NCBI GenBank assembly: GCA_030062745.1
Contig: CP099842.1
Span: 2,356,001-2,420,000 of the forward strand
DNA from: Capitulum mitella
Lineage: Eukaryota; Arthropoda; Thecostraca; Pollicipedomorpha; Pollicipedidae
Direction: 5' to 3'
DNA: 64,000 nt
Position 1 is the stretch's first letter; every line of letters starts with the position of its first letter. Positions 37,201 to 50,100 of this stretch are shown here, piece by piece. The position numbers were made by a program, and so were the translations under genes. The notes beneath the pieces were generated by a model that saw nothing but the letters and a program-made list of their open reading frames with translations, did no database searches and was not told the DNA's origin.

Positions 37201-40200
37201 CAAATGCCGAACAAAAACAGAAAACAAACGACATAAGTACACAGTGCATCCAATCCGGTTCTCCCGGCCCAGCACCTCCGTCGAGCCAACGTCAAACAAA
37301 ACACTTGCCATTACCTACAGGATCTATACATCTAAAGAGTGTTTCGGAGCCGGTGGCTGGGTTGGATGCCAACGCCCGCCCCCGATTCTGCCGGTGACGT
37401 CACTGACCGTTTCGACGGCGGTGATGCGGTTCAGCTGGCTGAAGATGTCGCTCATGGCGGCCTCCCTCCGGGCCGGCAGCAGGCCCTGGATGGCCGCCGC
37501 CAGGCTCGCCGCCGCCACCATACTCGGCGTGTGAATGCTGAATTTAAACTCTGCAAAAAAGAGGAATGTGGACGTGAGATTACTCGTGTCACTGCATGTC
37601 GATGACAAACGACATTGCCTACAAGCTTGCTAACACTTTGGTTTCCGGAGGATGTGCAGGCTGAACCATTCCGGACCGGAAACGCAGCAAATCTAAACCC
37701 TCGAGCCCGGTCGCATTTTGCTGTCGCCCCGGGAGTGTCTTTCAAGCTCGAGAGCTGGAACTTTTCGTCTCCGAGACCGCAGTGATGCAAAGCGAGCGGC
37801 GGGACTCCGGCGTCGGCTCTGCAACCGAGGGGCGCCCCGGCCCCACATTCCACCCCGCTCTGACACACAAACAGGCGGCCGGAGCCGGCCGGCGCGCACG
37901 CAGAATCAACACCGGCCGTGATAAGACGCGGCCATCCATCTTCAGCAGGCGGCGGCCGCGGCGAAAGCAGCGCCTGTGCGTCGGCACCGCCGCCCAGGGG
38001 GGTGCTCTCGGAGTCACGGCGCAGCGTCACGCGCGGCGCTTGCAGCGTAACGAAATGTGACTGCGAGGCGCACGCCCTGCGTTTGGTATCGTCAGCCGCC
38101 GCCGGACCCGGAACAGAGCAGAGCAGAGCAGAACAGAGCAGGAACAGAGCAGCCCGAGCAGGTCAGGTCGCAGGGGTCAGACGGTGAACTAAGCGGTGGG
38201 TGGGTGACGCCAGTTTCCGGCCGTTGGCTGCCGCTGCAAGCAGCGCCGGACAAATGGAGAAATAAACACCTCTCAGCGGCAACAGCACCGTCTCGCCGAC
38301 CAGAGACCGTGGAAAACCGAGCCCCCCGCCGGCCGGCGCCCGTCTCGTTCAGACGCCGCCCGTCGCCAACAGTCTCACTACCGCCCAGCCGCCGTCCACG
38401 GCTCGGCCTCCCACCGCAGGGCCTCATCAGACGGTGCGTGGCCAGCGAGCAGGCGCAGGGCCACTTCACCGGGCGCCGTGCGGCAGTCGTAATTTGCCGG
38501 TCGCGGCCCGGCCGGCCGACAGACGGCCGCGCCTCCGTCGACGTCTCGGCCGGTCCGGGAGACGGATGGCCGTCCGCGCCGCGGCCCATTCACCCCGTTC
38601 CCAGGGAAGTGGCTCACGGGGCCGCCGCGCCCGCAGCGCCGGCGCGGCGCCTCACAGGCCCGACCCGGCCCGGCCCGGCAGCGGCCGCCGGCGGCCGAGG
38701 AAGGGGTGCGACGCGCGGGAGCGGCCGCTCGCGCCGATTGCCCCCGATCTGACCGCAGCGCCGGGCGGGCCGGGGAGTAATCCAGTGGCAGCGCCGGGAA
38801 ACTGGGCCACCCCGTCCCGGCACAAATGAATGACCAGGTGCGCCCCAGTTTGGGTGGTCGAAACCGGCCGCCGGCGCTGAAAGCCCTGCGCGGCGGCACC
38901 ACACGACCCGGCGGCCCGGCGAAACGGCAGCCGCTCGCCGCGGCGGCCCGCTGCCGGCACGACCAAGTCCTGCCACCTCAGGGGAGCTGAGACTGCCGTC
39001 CAGGATGCCGGCTCGGTTGAAGAGTGCCTGCCACCGCTCAGGGACGTGGACCACCACGCAGGAACGCCGGCCGCGACTTAGGAGTGGGGACCGTTCCTCA
39101 GGAGTGAGGGGCAACTCCTCAGGAATGGTGACTGCCTCAGCATCGGCCGCTGCCTCTCAGCAGGGAGGCGGCTGTGACGGCGCGGTGTCGAATGCCGGGC
39201 CGGGCGCCGCCTAATCCTGCCGGGGGCCTCCACCGCTGCACGGCCGGCGACCAGGCGGAATGCGGAATCGGCGGCCGGGAACGTGGGACCCTCGCCGTCG
39301 CCCGCTGCGCCCAGGGCTCGGGTCAACGGGTACACAGGCCCACCGGCGGCCTCTCAGAGAGTTCAGGTCGCCAAGTAAACTGACCCACCAGTGTCCCGTC
39401 TGAGAGCTCAGGTCACTGAGTACACTGACCCACCACTGGCTCTTCAAAGGGCTCAAGTCACCGGGTAAACTGACCCACCAGTGGCCAGTGACCCTTCAGA
39501 GAGCTTAGGTCGCCAGGTAGATGGCCCACCAGCGGTCCTTCAGTGGGCTCAGGTCGCCCAGGTACACTGACCCACCAGCAGACTCTAAGAGAGCTCAGGC
39601 TAGCCGGCACACTGACCTGCCGCCGGCCTCTCAGAGAGCTCAGATCGCCGGATACACGGGCCTATCAGCGGTCCCTCGGAGTGCTCAGATCGCCAGGTAA
39701 ACTGACCCACCAGCGGGCCCGCGTCCGTCTGTCGCGAACAATACAGCCACTCATCGAGCGGAGAGCCGTTTATGAGCCGGATCAAAGCAGGCCCGGCCGA
39801 CGGCGCGCTCGCGGGGCAAACAGTGGGCCACCGATCTCGGTCACTGGACAAACAGAACGATAGAGAGCGGGACGGAGCGGGCGCCCGCCGGCGCGCCGCG
39901 GCAGCGCGCATACCGGAAGCATAATCTTTACGGCTGCCGAAGAAATGCCAACACGGCATTGTGCTCGTAATCGCATTGTCAACGGCGGACTGTGGAGTTT
40001 CAGTCGTCGGTCCGGTGATTGTTGCGCGGGGTGAAGGACTTCAGCGAGGGCTGTTAACTACCGGCGGGTTGCCGTGCGACGTTCGCCTCGTCATTGTTGA
40101 TACCGACTCATTTCGCAACACAAGACAGCCGCGAGTGTGCGATCCGTTTCCGGGCAGGACGCTCGAAGGAGCGTAACGGGTTGAGGCGTCTGTGACGCCT

Positions 40201-43200
40201 CAACTCAGTTCGGGTGAGCGGCGCAGTCTCAGTCGGTCCTCGTGTTTACACCACAGGACGCAAGCAGACGGGACGGCCGGTACAACTCTTCCCGCTACAA
40301 ACACTCGCACCCTCTGACAATACAAACAAAGCGTGTCGCTCCACTTCCGGGTACCCACCATCGGCTCCTCTCCGGGGACCGATCAGCTGGGTGGCCGTCA
40401 CAGTCAGCTGACGACGTGTGGCGTCAGCTGACAGGTCCGCTCCCCGGAGGCGGGTCACGTGAGCGACATGAAGGCGCCGCCGCAGGCGGGGGGGGGGGGC
40501 GGTGACACACCTCCCACGGACCGCCTCCCCCTCCCCAGAGCCTGGAGACGCCACCAGCTGCCGCCGACAGCCTGGGAGGCCCGCCTGCCGGGAGGTCGGC
40601 CACCGAGGGCGCACCGGCGCGGACGGGTGATCGTTCACGTCGCCAGTCGCCGCCGGCGGGGAGAGCATTGTGCCGCTCTCGGCGCGCAACAATCGTGTCA
40701 CGGCCGGGCCGGGGAAGCGTCGGCGGCGGCGGCGGCGGCGGCACTGCTGCGGCCTCCACCGGGCTCGGCCGCGAGCGCCGCCCGCCCGCGCCGCGGCCTC
40801 GGAGCGACCGGCCCGCCCGGCCGACCGGCCTGCAGTCCGCGCGTGCCGGCGGCTCGGTAGCGCGCGCGGCACTCCCGCCGCGGCGCCGGACCTCCGCGCG
40901 GTCCGGAATGCCGGCCGGCTGGACCTTGAGTGTCGGGCGCACACTCGCGCGCCGGCGGCCTCGGCGCGGCGGCGGCCTCGGCGCGTGAGAAGCGCCCGGT
41001 TCGCCGCCCGGAGACGGGCAATTTGCGGCGCGGCGGCCGGCCGGCGCTACCAGCGGCTCTGACGGGCGGGGCGTTCCGTCCTGCACGGCCGCCCCGGCAG
41101 CAGGGCAGCCCGCCGTGGTCAGGTGCCCCGGGGGCCGGAGCCGCACACGACGTGTGCCAAGGCTGACGGCAGGCGACAGCGCCCCAGCAGCAGTCTTTAA
41201 CTGCCTCACTCCGGGGCGAGCACGACAGCTGAAGGTTCTCATTCGACTCCAGACGATTATTTGTATCCTTTGACCTTTTCCATCTGGGCGCTTTACACAC
41301 TCCAAAGGCGCCCGACCTCACATGGGCGCAGCGCCCCCGCTGTGATCGCGATGCGCCCACCCAAAAATCAATCGCATAACACTTTTGTATAAAATTAATC
41401 GCTTTTTGCGGGCATTAACTGATTTGATGCCTCAACAGCGAAAAGATGATCCTTTAGCGATGAATGCGAGGGTTTTTCCTCTCCGAAAGGTTCGACGCAC
41501 AAGAAAACGGTTTTTCTGGGCACCAATTCTGGCAAGTTCATGCCGCTCCTTGTAGGCGGGAGCACGTCAAGGCCCGTAAGCAAATGTCGAGCAGTTTGTT
41601 CGATGCTTCCGGGCAAGGCCAGCATCATTCCCCGGATTCCAGATCGCGGAACATAAAACCTATTGACATCCCGACACTTTTTATTGCGTGGCAAAAAAGG
41701 AAACGAAGTACGCCACACTCTACCGTCCTCACGACCAAGCTGACTGCGAATTGGCATCATCGAGCACCGTTTGTTAAGGACCATTAGCCCTCTGAGAACC
41801 GAACGGCCTCGTCCTTGGAGCACGAGCCTTTATGGCAGTTGTGTCATTCTTCGGCAGCAATTAGCTGCCAGGTTGGCGCGGGCGAAGTTACGCAAATCGC
41901 ATTCCCGCCGGGCCTGAACGGTTCTGTTGCCACCCGACCGCCGGCGTCGTCTTGCGCCACAATCGTCTAACCGCCGGCTGGGAATCGACGAAGAGTTCCC
42001 TTCCGGCGACCGCTCGCCAGTGGACCATAAACAGACCATTATCTAGCCGGGGCCATCCTGCCATCAACCGGGCAGCACTTTATTAGGAGAAGCCAGGTGA
42101 TGGCAATTATCCGCGCCGGTACTGCCGACGAAATAAAAACGCCCGTCGTGTGATCGCTGTCCGCCTGTCCTTCGGCGCAGCCCATGTCCCCACAGTAGAG
42201 GCCCATTAACTCCTGGGGAAAGACGGCTCATTGACGACTGCCAGTTCCCATCGGCGCAGCTCGGTTCGCACAAAGTCCCCCTCTGGCCTCGAACTACCGT
42301 CGTCACATCGTGGGCTGGTCCAATTCGAAACCATTGACAGAGTGAAGGGGTTTGAAGCACGAGGCCGCCGCTCCTTACACTCGGCGGCGCCCTTGACGTG
42401 CGGAAGGGTGGACACACGACTCGGGAATGCGCCCTTTGCCCACTGCTCCGCCCAACGCGCCCGAACAGAGACGGCCGCACGCCCTCCGGCCATCGGCCGG
42501 AATTCGTCTGAAAAGTCAGCAGGCCGATGCCGAATTTAGGGGATCATTTTTCAGATTTTCCGCTCGGCCGGGCGGCGGAAGCGAAGTTCACGGCCAGCCG
42601 CGCCGGCGCCGACAAAGCCGGCCGCCGGCCGGGCCGCCGCTCCTCGGTCCCGGGCACCACATGAAAGAGGCCCGGCCGGGCGCGTGGGCAGAGGGTCGTC
42701 TTTACCGCCCCGCACCGGGTCCCCTGCCGCCGGGGCGCCGACCGGCGGTGGCCCGAGCCGGGCCCCGGCTGGGGACGGGTCGGCGGGTGTCCGCCGCCGC
42801 CGCCGCGGGCGTCTCCGGCTGGGGACGGGCCGCCGGAGACAGACCCGAGTCGACGGGAGGTCAGGCTAAAAACGGCTCGCGCCGCGCCGCCGCCGCCGCT
42901 GCGCCATTCACGGCGCGGTATCGAGCGATCGGCGACGGCGAGTCCTTCACCCGGCGATCGGTCACCTCTTCCGTCCTCCCTCCCCGCCGCCAGAGGAGAC
43001 CGGCTGTTGATCGGCCAACTCCTCACTCTGGACGACGGACGACCATCGGCCATCAGCTACACCACCACTGATGTACATTTGCATCTGAGCGGCACACGAA
43101 TGGTCCGTTGAACAGTTGCAGAGTGATGCATGTGTAAAGCAGACACTGTTACCCTCAGCGACGGCATCAAGTTGACTAATTTACGATGAATCTTATAAAC

Positions 43201-46200
43201 TGTCCCGGGTGAAGACCAGAACCCTTTCTCGCCGAGTGGGGAGCGTGCGCTGGCGATCGGCGACCGCTGTGAATCATTAGCCGAGTGACGTCTTCTCCGC
43301 GGCCCACCCTGCCCCGGTCGGCGCCACCGCCGGCGGGCACGGATCTCATCCCAGCTGACAAATGGCGTACATTTACTCAGTAGCTCCGGTCGTGCCTTCA
43401 ATTCCACGCGCAGCGGCGGAGGTCAGTGACGGGTGAACTCCGTCGGAACGGTCCGAGCTCCGCAGCACGAAAAAACGCTCCCTCCCGCCGGCCGCAGCTG
43501 CCGACCGCCGGCGCCGGCTGGAGAGGAACACCAGAGGACGGAGGAGGGGCCTGTTCGGCCGAACAGGACGGGCCGCTCCCGTGCGGCCGCCGCAGTCGCC
43601 GGCCGCTGCGCCGGTCTTCCGTCTCCGAGCGGCGCGGCCGAGCGCGCTGGGACCGTCCCGGTCGTCCTCTGTCTTTTTACAGCACGTCAGGTTCAGGGCC
43701 CGCCGGCCGAGGTCGTTGACAATGGCTGCGCCGAGTCGCGCTTCTCACGACCTTGTCGCGCCGGTCGCGGCTCCGAGCAGCCGCCGCTCGTTCCGGCCAC
43801 GGCGCTGACCACTTTCACACTGGGCGGCGCCGGAGTAGGCCCGGGCCGGCCGGCCACACGCAGCGGCCCGGGGTCGCCGCCTGTTACCGGGTCAACCGGG
43901 TCAACCGCGCGGGTCTCTCCCAGTGCCGAGTACGCTTTTTGTCACCCAGAGCACGGTGGAGTTCTGTGGGACAGCGACAACAACAGCGGACCGCGACTGA
44001 ACTCATCAATTAAACGCCGATATTGAGGAAGTACAGCGAAAAATAAGCCAACTGCGGGGAGTAACAGAGGCAAGACAGGATCGCACCTAATGACAGCTGA
44101 CTGTTTGCTTTATGAGTCAGAAGAGATCGACGAAGGAGAAGGAAAGTCAGGCAAAATCAAGCTCGTGGATTTTCATTCCAACATTTCGCATACTGTTTCA
44201 TCTCCGACCTACGATAACTATTTTCCAAACCCGGTTCGATACAGAATTCCAGGGACGTCATTCAAAGGTCGCCCCACTTAGTCAGTAACCCAAAAGCAAA
44301 ATGCCAAGAAATTTCCGAGGTTTTCAGGGCACAAAACTAACCAGCACGAAGGCGCTATAGAAAAGACACCATACAAAGTGAATTTCACAGTCAAGGAAAA
44401 GGCACTTAGGCGAGTTCAAGAATGCGCACAAAGGGCGGAGGTCGAGGGCCGCCCTTTTACTATCGTTTCGGTTCTGGAAGCTTGTGATTCATCCTTTGAG
44501 ACACCCTTCTACAGTTAAATTTGACATCGGCGCGTTTCAAGAGTGTCTCGTGTTCAGCATGGGGACATATGGGGTTGAAAAATCGCCGGATATGGTCTTT
44601 GAAAGGCAGTTTATCCGTCTGGGCATGAGCGGAATGTCGTCAGAAGGGTTTGGAAAGAGTTTCATGAGGAGCTGCGTGGGTCTATGGGAACCTTGAGAAC
44701 TAAGCTACGGAAGGGTGAGGCGTGGGTGGGAAAGAGCTGCTCTGGCTTTCCGAGTGTCCGTGTTTCCGGGGAAAGGTGTTACAGCTATGTATGATGCTCT
44801 TCGATGAATTCAACGTGAGGTAAACTGCATTAATGCTCTACCCAACCAGAGTTTGGCTTGCTGAAAATCGAGAAAATCGTGCATGTTATATAACGAGACT
44901 AAGCAAAAAAAAGCAATAATAACCGATCACCCGAGTCCAATGCGCCATATTCTCGTTCACTGAGCTCATATGACAGCTGATTAGGCATTAAGGCAAAATT
45001 GGCGCCCGTATCACTTCTGGCTCGTAAATGTCCGGCCCATTCCACACGCCTCGTCGGGGATAACCACAAAACTCCGATATCCGCATTGATCGCATTCGGG
45101 CTCGGCGGCCGACAGCCAAATCAAAGGGCGAGACGAGGTGGCCGGCTGTTGCCATGACGACGGCGCGGCGCGGCGGCCGCCGCCGTGTGTGGAGCTGCGC
45201 CGGCCTACTGCGCAGCCGGCCAGCCGCCAGCCGGGCGGCCGGCCGGGGGCTCTTCAGGGTTAGAAGGGCCGCCGCCGCCGCCGCCGCCGCCGCCAGCAGC
45301 AGACAAAGGCGGCCGCCCGTATGGGGAGGTCCGGAAACCCCGGCTGACGGTGGGGAGGACAGGGAGGGGCAGCTGGTGTGCGTCGGCAGGCGGAGCCGCC
45401 ACAGACGGAGTCCGAGCAGGGGCCCGCGTGAAGGACACCCGTGCCGGCCACAGGCACCGGTGACAAGTGGCGTAATAAGTGGGCAACAAGTGGCCGCAGG
45501 GCGGGGACGGAGTGATCGAGTTTCCGGAGGTGGCGCGCGACATCTGGCACGCTCCCCGAACGTCTTACCCACCACGCCCACTTCCGCTGAGGCGAGTGAC
45601 TAAAACCTTGGAGCATGTCCGAACGTATTCACAATACATGAATACACGATGAGCTCGTTCCAAACATGTCTTGACCAGCCACTCGTCTTCAAACTTTTTG
45701 CATTCTAGCATCGAGATCCGCGAGGTCATCTGATTACCTTCTGCAGAATGTTGCAACTAACGAGGAATGCAGAACGCATTGGATCAAGGAATGTAGAAGG
45801 CATTGGATCACCTGTTAAGGGAATGTAACAAGCCAATGCTGACCATGACGACATCTTTACGATTCCGAAGGATGTAATCGCACACGATGAAAGCTGCATG
45901 CCCCTAACTGACCTGTGCTGTGCAACGATGTCCTATGCCTAACCCTGGCTAATATGTGCCGCACATGATCACCTTAACATAATATTAACAAGCCTGTACC
46001 GCTCATAACAACTGCTGTATGACACTGGCTGACCTCTGCTCCTCATGATGACCACTATGTGACCTTGACTGACCTGTGCTGCACATGACGATGAAGGTCT
46101 GAGCTTGCCGCCGGACGTCCGGTATCCTGGAGGGCGACAGATACCGCTCCACCGACAGCCGGTGCAGTAGCGGGTCCAGAAAGTCGTGTGACGTCACGGC

Positions 46201-47128
46201 GCTGATCTCCCACCGCAGACGGTGCAGCACCAGCAGCTCCCAGTCCTGGAACAACGAAAAATTACCAGCCATCGTCAGAACTATCGAGAGGACACAAGCT
46301 GATCACCGACGTTTAAGGGCAGCCAACGGCTTGGTCGCAAGGTGTCCCCAAGTGAAGACGCCGAGGTGTCAGTCCTGTCAGCGACTGTCCCGGCCTTGGA
46401 GCGATTCCTAGCAACATCCGGGCCGCCAGGACCGCTCGGTGGCGATTATCCGGCCCGATCGACGGCCGGGCGTCTCCGAGCACGGCGCTCAGAGGCGCGA
46501 TCCGGCGGCCGTGGCGCCGGGTTTTTCGCCACCGGTCGGAACCGTTTCGCGGTGTCCGGCCGGCCGTCGTGACCGATGACGCGGCAGATACCGGGCAGTC
46601 GGCACACACCCGGCGCCGCCTGGCGACGGGGCTGAGCCGCAGCTCGTCGAACGTCCCACCTCCTGAATCGCGCTGAGCCCCGAAACCGCGATTAACTCGC
46701 CCGGTCCGGCGCCCCCGGCAGGTTCACAAAACGAATGGCATCCAGAGGACGGTGTCTGAGGGCATCAGCCATCTGACCGGAGGCTGGAGGAAGGCGCAAA
46801 TGCGTCGCCAATAACAAACTCGTCTCCTTCCCGCGAAAGCGACACTTGATAGTTCCGAGCCCACGGCCAGAGCCAACTAAAACGCGGCACCGACGACAAG
46901 AACCCCCACAAAAAACCCAGCCGGCGATCAGCGAACCCTACGCCACGTCGGCGCACTCGGCGGCGCTGACTCAGGACGGGGTGTCGCCTGGGGCCGTGCG
47001 GAGCGCGGCCGCCGCCGTCCAGGGCCGACCGACCAAGGTCGCCAGGTCACGGCGACGGGGCGCCATTTAAAGCTTGCGAAACGCCGGCCGCGACGGCCGT
47101 GAGCGCGCGCCTGGCGAGCGCCGGACCC

Positions 47129-47175
<47 letters not shown>

Positions 47176-50100
47176 ACGCTCCCCGGCCGGCGCGCGGCCC
47201 GCGGCGGGGGCGTTCAGCGAACGGCGCCGACCGGCGGCCTCAGGTGAGCCGATAGCTCAGCGCTGGCAGCTTTATGCAGGCCAGATGACCATGCGAACGC
47301 GGCCGATTACCGCCCGGCAAGGTGCGCGGCCGCCGACGGGCAGAGGAATTCGCCGCGACGAGGAGCGGTGCAGGGCGCGCCGGCCACGGCCCGTCTGCAG
47401 GCAGCCGGTTATCAGCTGAGCGGCCGCTCGGACGTGCCGGGGTCCCAAAAGCGCGGTCCGAGCTGCATACGGAAACGGTCCCCAAACGGCCGTTTTCCGG
47501 CCCACGCAGGGTCCAACCATAGGAGTTCGGGAGCTGGGTCGCCGTGTCCCATCACCAAGCACCAGAAGCCAGGCCACACAGGGACCCTTCACCGAGCCCG
47601 GGAGCTGAAACAGAGGACCCTCTACAATGGTCCGCGTCGCTGTCCGCCGGTTCCCCGGCCCGGCTTTATTCGGCCCGGCTCCAATAACCGGGTGTGCTAT
47701 TAATCCCATCGTGGATTGCCGGGCATGCGAGCCTCCCGGTGGGCCGTGACGCCATCAATTACGTCCGCCGCCGGCCGCCGGTGACGGCCGGGAGCGGACC
47801 GCGTCACACCGTGACGTGACGGCCGATATCGGACGCATAACGATGAGATGGGGAAGGAAACTCATTACCTCTGTGGGACGAGGACAAGTCGTGACGACGC
47901 AAACGGTACAGCAAGGCGTCATGCCCCTATTACCACATACTTCCAACGGACTGCTCTCGGCTCATTGTAAAGAAATACTCGCCCCACCCAAGGAACTGCT
48001 TTTAGGCGATACAAACTGACATCATAATACGAGCTACTTGCTGCCCCCATTTGGCCCACCAGCTTTGTCCAAGAAGTCGTGCGTGGGATCGTGAGTGCAA
48101 AAACGGGCACTTCGCCCCCGGGACGGAAATCGGCCACTTCCGGAACGACGGCCGGAAAGTGACGTCGCTAGTACGGCAGGTGCGCTCATAACCTTCATCG
48201 TAATACCGCCTCAAACAAAAGCTTAACAACGGAGAACACTTACAGTCTTTTTTACTTCTTCCGGATAGGAATCAGGGTCCTTGAGTCGTGCATTATTGTG
48301 CAATACCGACATTCGATTGTTTTGAAGGAGGAGCAGTTAAAGGGAAGAAAATAATACTAAGGTATTGCTAAGGACGTTTTGCATGTGATAAGACAGGATG
48401 CTTATTTAAATGATGCAGACCGGATCGCGGAAACCTTGAATGAGCCGTTGACCCCTTCCGTTTAATCGAAGGCCAAGAGGCCGGTTCCCATGGCGACCTA
48501 AGGGCTGCGGCGGAAACGCCTCCGCCCCAACAGGTTATGAGTGCCCTAGAGCTATTTCTCGGTTATAACAAGTGGCGCGGGGGGCTCAGTGGGGTGGAAG
48601 AACAGGTGGTAATGTCGTGCCTTCATATCCGCTGAGAACGACGGCGACCAATGAAACTGCCAGCTTTCGAGACCAAACACTTCACTCAAGCTAACCTATG
48701 GATGTTATACTGGCACTGCTTCGTCATCGTGCCGATTCGGTAGCTTAATGTTTTCCGCGAATGGTGGCCTGGGATCTTAAACGGCGATACACTGCCAAAC
48801 AGCTCAGAGGCATCGCTCAGATCGCCTTGCTGGGGTTGATACGGATGGACAAAAACTGCACAACTGCAGCCTGTTTGACGGCGAACGGAGATAAGCCGCC
48901 GACGTTTACGTTGTTAAAGGTAAGAAGGATGTTCTGCGTCACAGGGCATACACCGCACGACATTCAAGACGGAGGCGGGATGAGGGGAAATCGAAACGGG
49001 CTGAGGAAACAAATGAGAACTGGATAGGATACAAGCAGAAAATATGAATGTTGATACGAGACAAATAACCCAATCAATGCAAAAGAAGACAATGAAGTAC
49101 TTCAAGCAAACCATTTTTCCTCTCAGTATTAATACAAAACCAATAAAATATAAAAGAGAAACAACCAGAGACAAGAAAAGGACGAGACAGCAGCCAAATC
49201 AACCAGCAGCGTAGAGTTTAGCGCCACACCGCGGAGAGAGGGACGGAGAGCGAGAGCAGGGGGAGATACATTCTCCGGGACGAGGCAAAAACGCATGGCC
49301 ATGAACCTGACGTGAGTGATTTAGCTCCCAAAAGAAACTGGTCGCAGCCAGATCGTCTCCGGATACGGCCGCTCGGACACAGGGTCGCGGCGAGCCGACC
49401 AGCGCTTTAAACTTTAAACAGCCTCCGCCTTTTGCGACGCGACACGCATTATACTATTTTACTGCGACCGTAAAACGCGGTTGGGACTAATTAAATGGGA
49501 CAAAAAATGAGCTGCGGCACCGGAGGGACATATGTGTGATATTCTGAATGATTCTCGCAGTTAATGAAGGTAGTTACGCTCGCGCCTGGTTCACTGGTGA
49601 GTGCCAAAGGTCAGCAGTCTGAGGTGAACGCTTTCGAAGTTTTCGGGAACACGTCCATCCAAGGTGAAAAAGAACACATTCGGGAAACGGCACTGTAGAA
49701 GCACGGAAACGCGCCAGCGTATTTCCCATGTCCATACTGGACACGTAGACATTTTTCAGTGAATCCGGTATCCATATTGCAGCGATGCAGACCGGACAGC
49801 CATATTCCGGTCACGTCTGTCCGACCAGGCGGCGTCAGACGCACGCAGAACACGAACAGCACGCAGAACAAAAGGGAGAACGACACCTCCCGGAGCCCCG
49901 ACGAACCCAGCGGCGGCGCCGGTGGCCGACGGATCCGCGGCCAGACCGGGCGGAACACGCGTCTCAAGTGGCCGCCAGGATGTTTGCACAAGCGTGCCGA
50001 TATGTAGGTGAAACGGGCCGGCGGCGCCGGCGGAAACAGAAAAACGTCCCCTCCGCCGGCGGCAGGCGGCCGACAGGGACGACTCCGACGGACGAGCAGC

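Larger units (their letters stand above)
37551..46073 (-). other. CycD: CycD intron 3 (8523 bp)
   Basis: The intron runs from GTCAGT to TTGCAG and is the largest of the gene. Read 5' to 3' on the minus strand it starts inside a 40-bp minisatellite (46091 to about 45850), then passes a GCC run and a 228-bp block shared with 8.1 kb, a more AT-rich stretch (about 44-45 kb), a long GC-rich CpG-dense region (about 43.9 down to 37.8 kb), a perfect 11-bp hairpin and a 45-bp minisatellite. No further exon is recognised. Confidence 0.85.

Noticed and set aside
40246-41360. Long minus-strand frames (up to 293 codons) in cyclin D intron 3
   Set aside because: GC-rich sequence open in most frames on both strands, dominated by Pro, Arg, Ala and Gly, with no domain.
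41395-41823. 142-codon minus frame in cyclin D intron 3
   Set aside because: It starts at GTG, has no ATG near its 5' end in good context, no splice signals and no recognisable domain.
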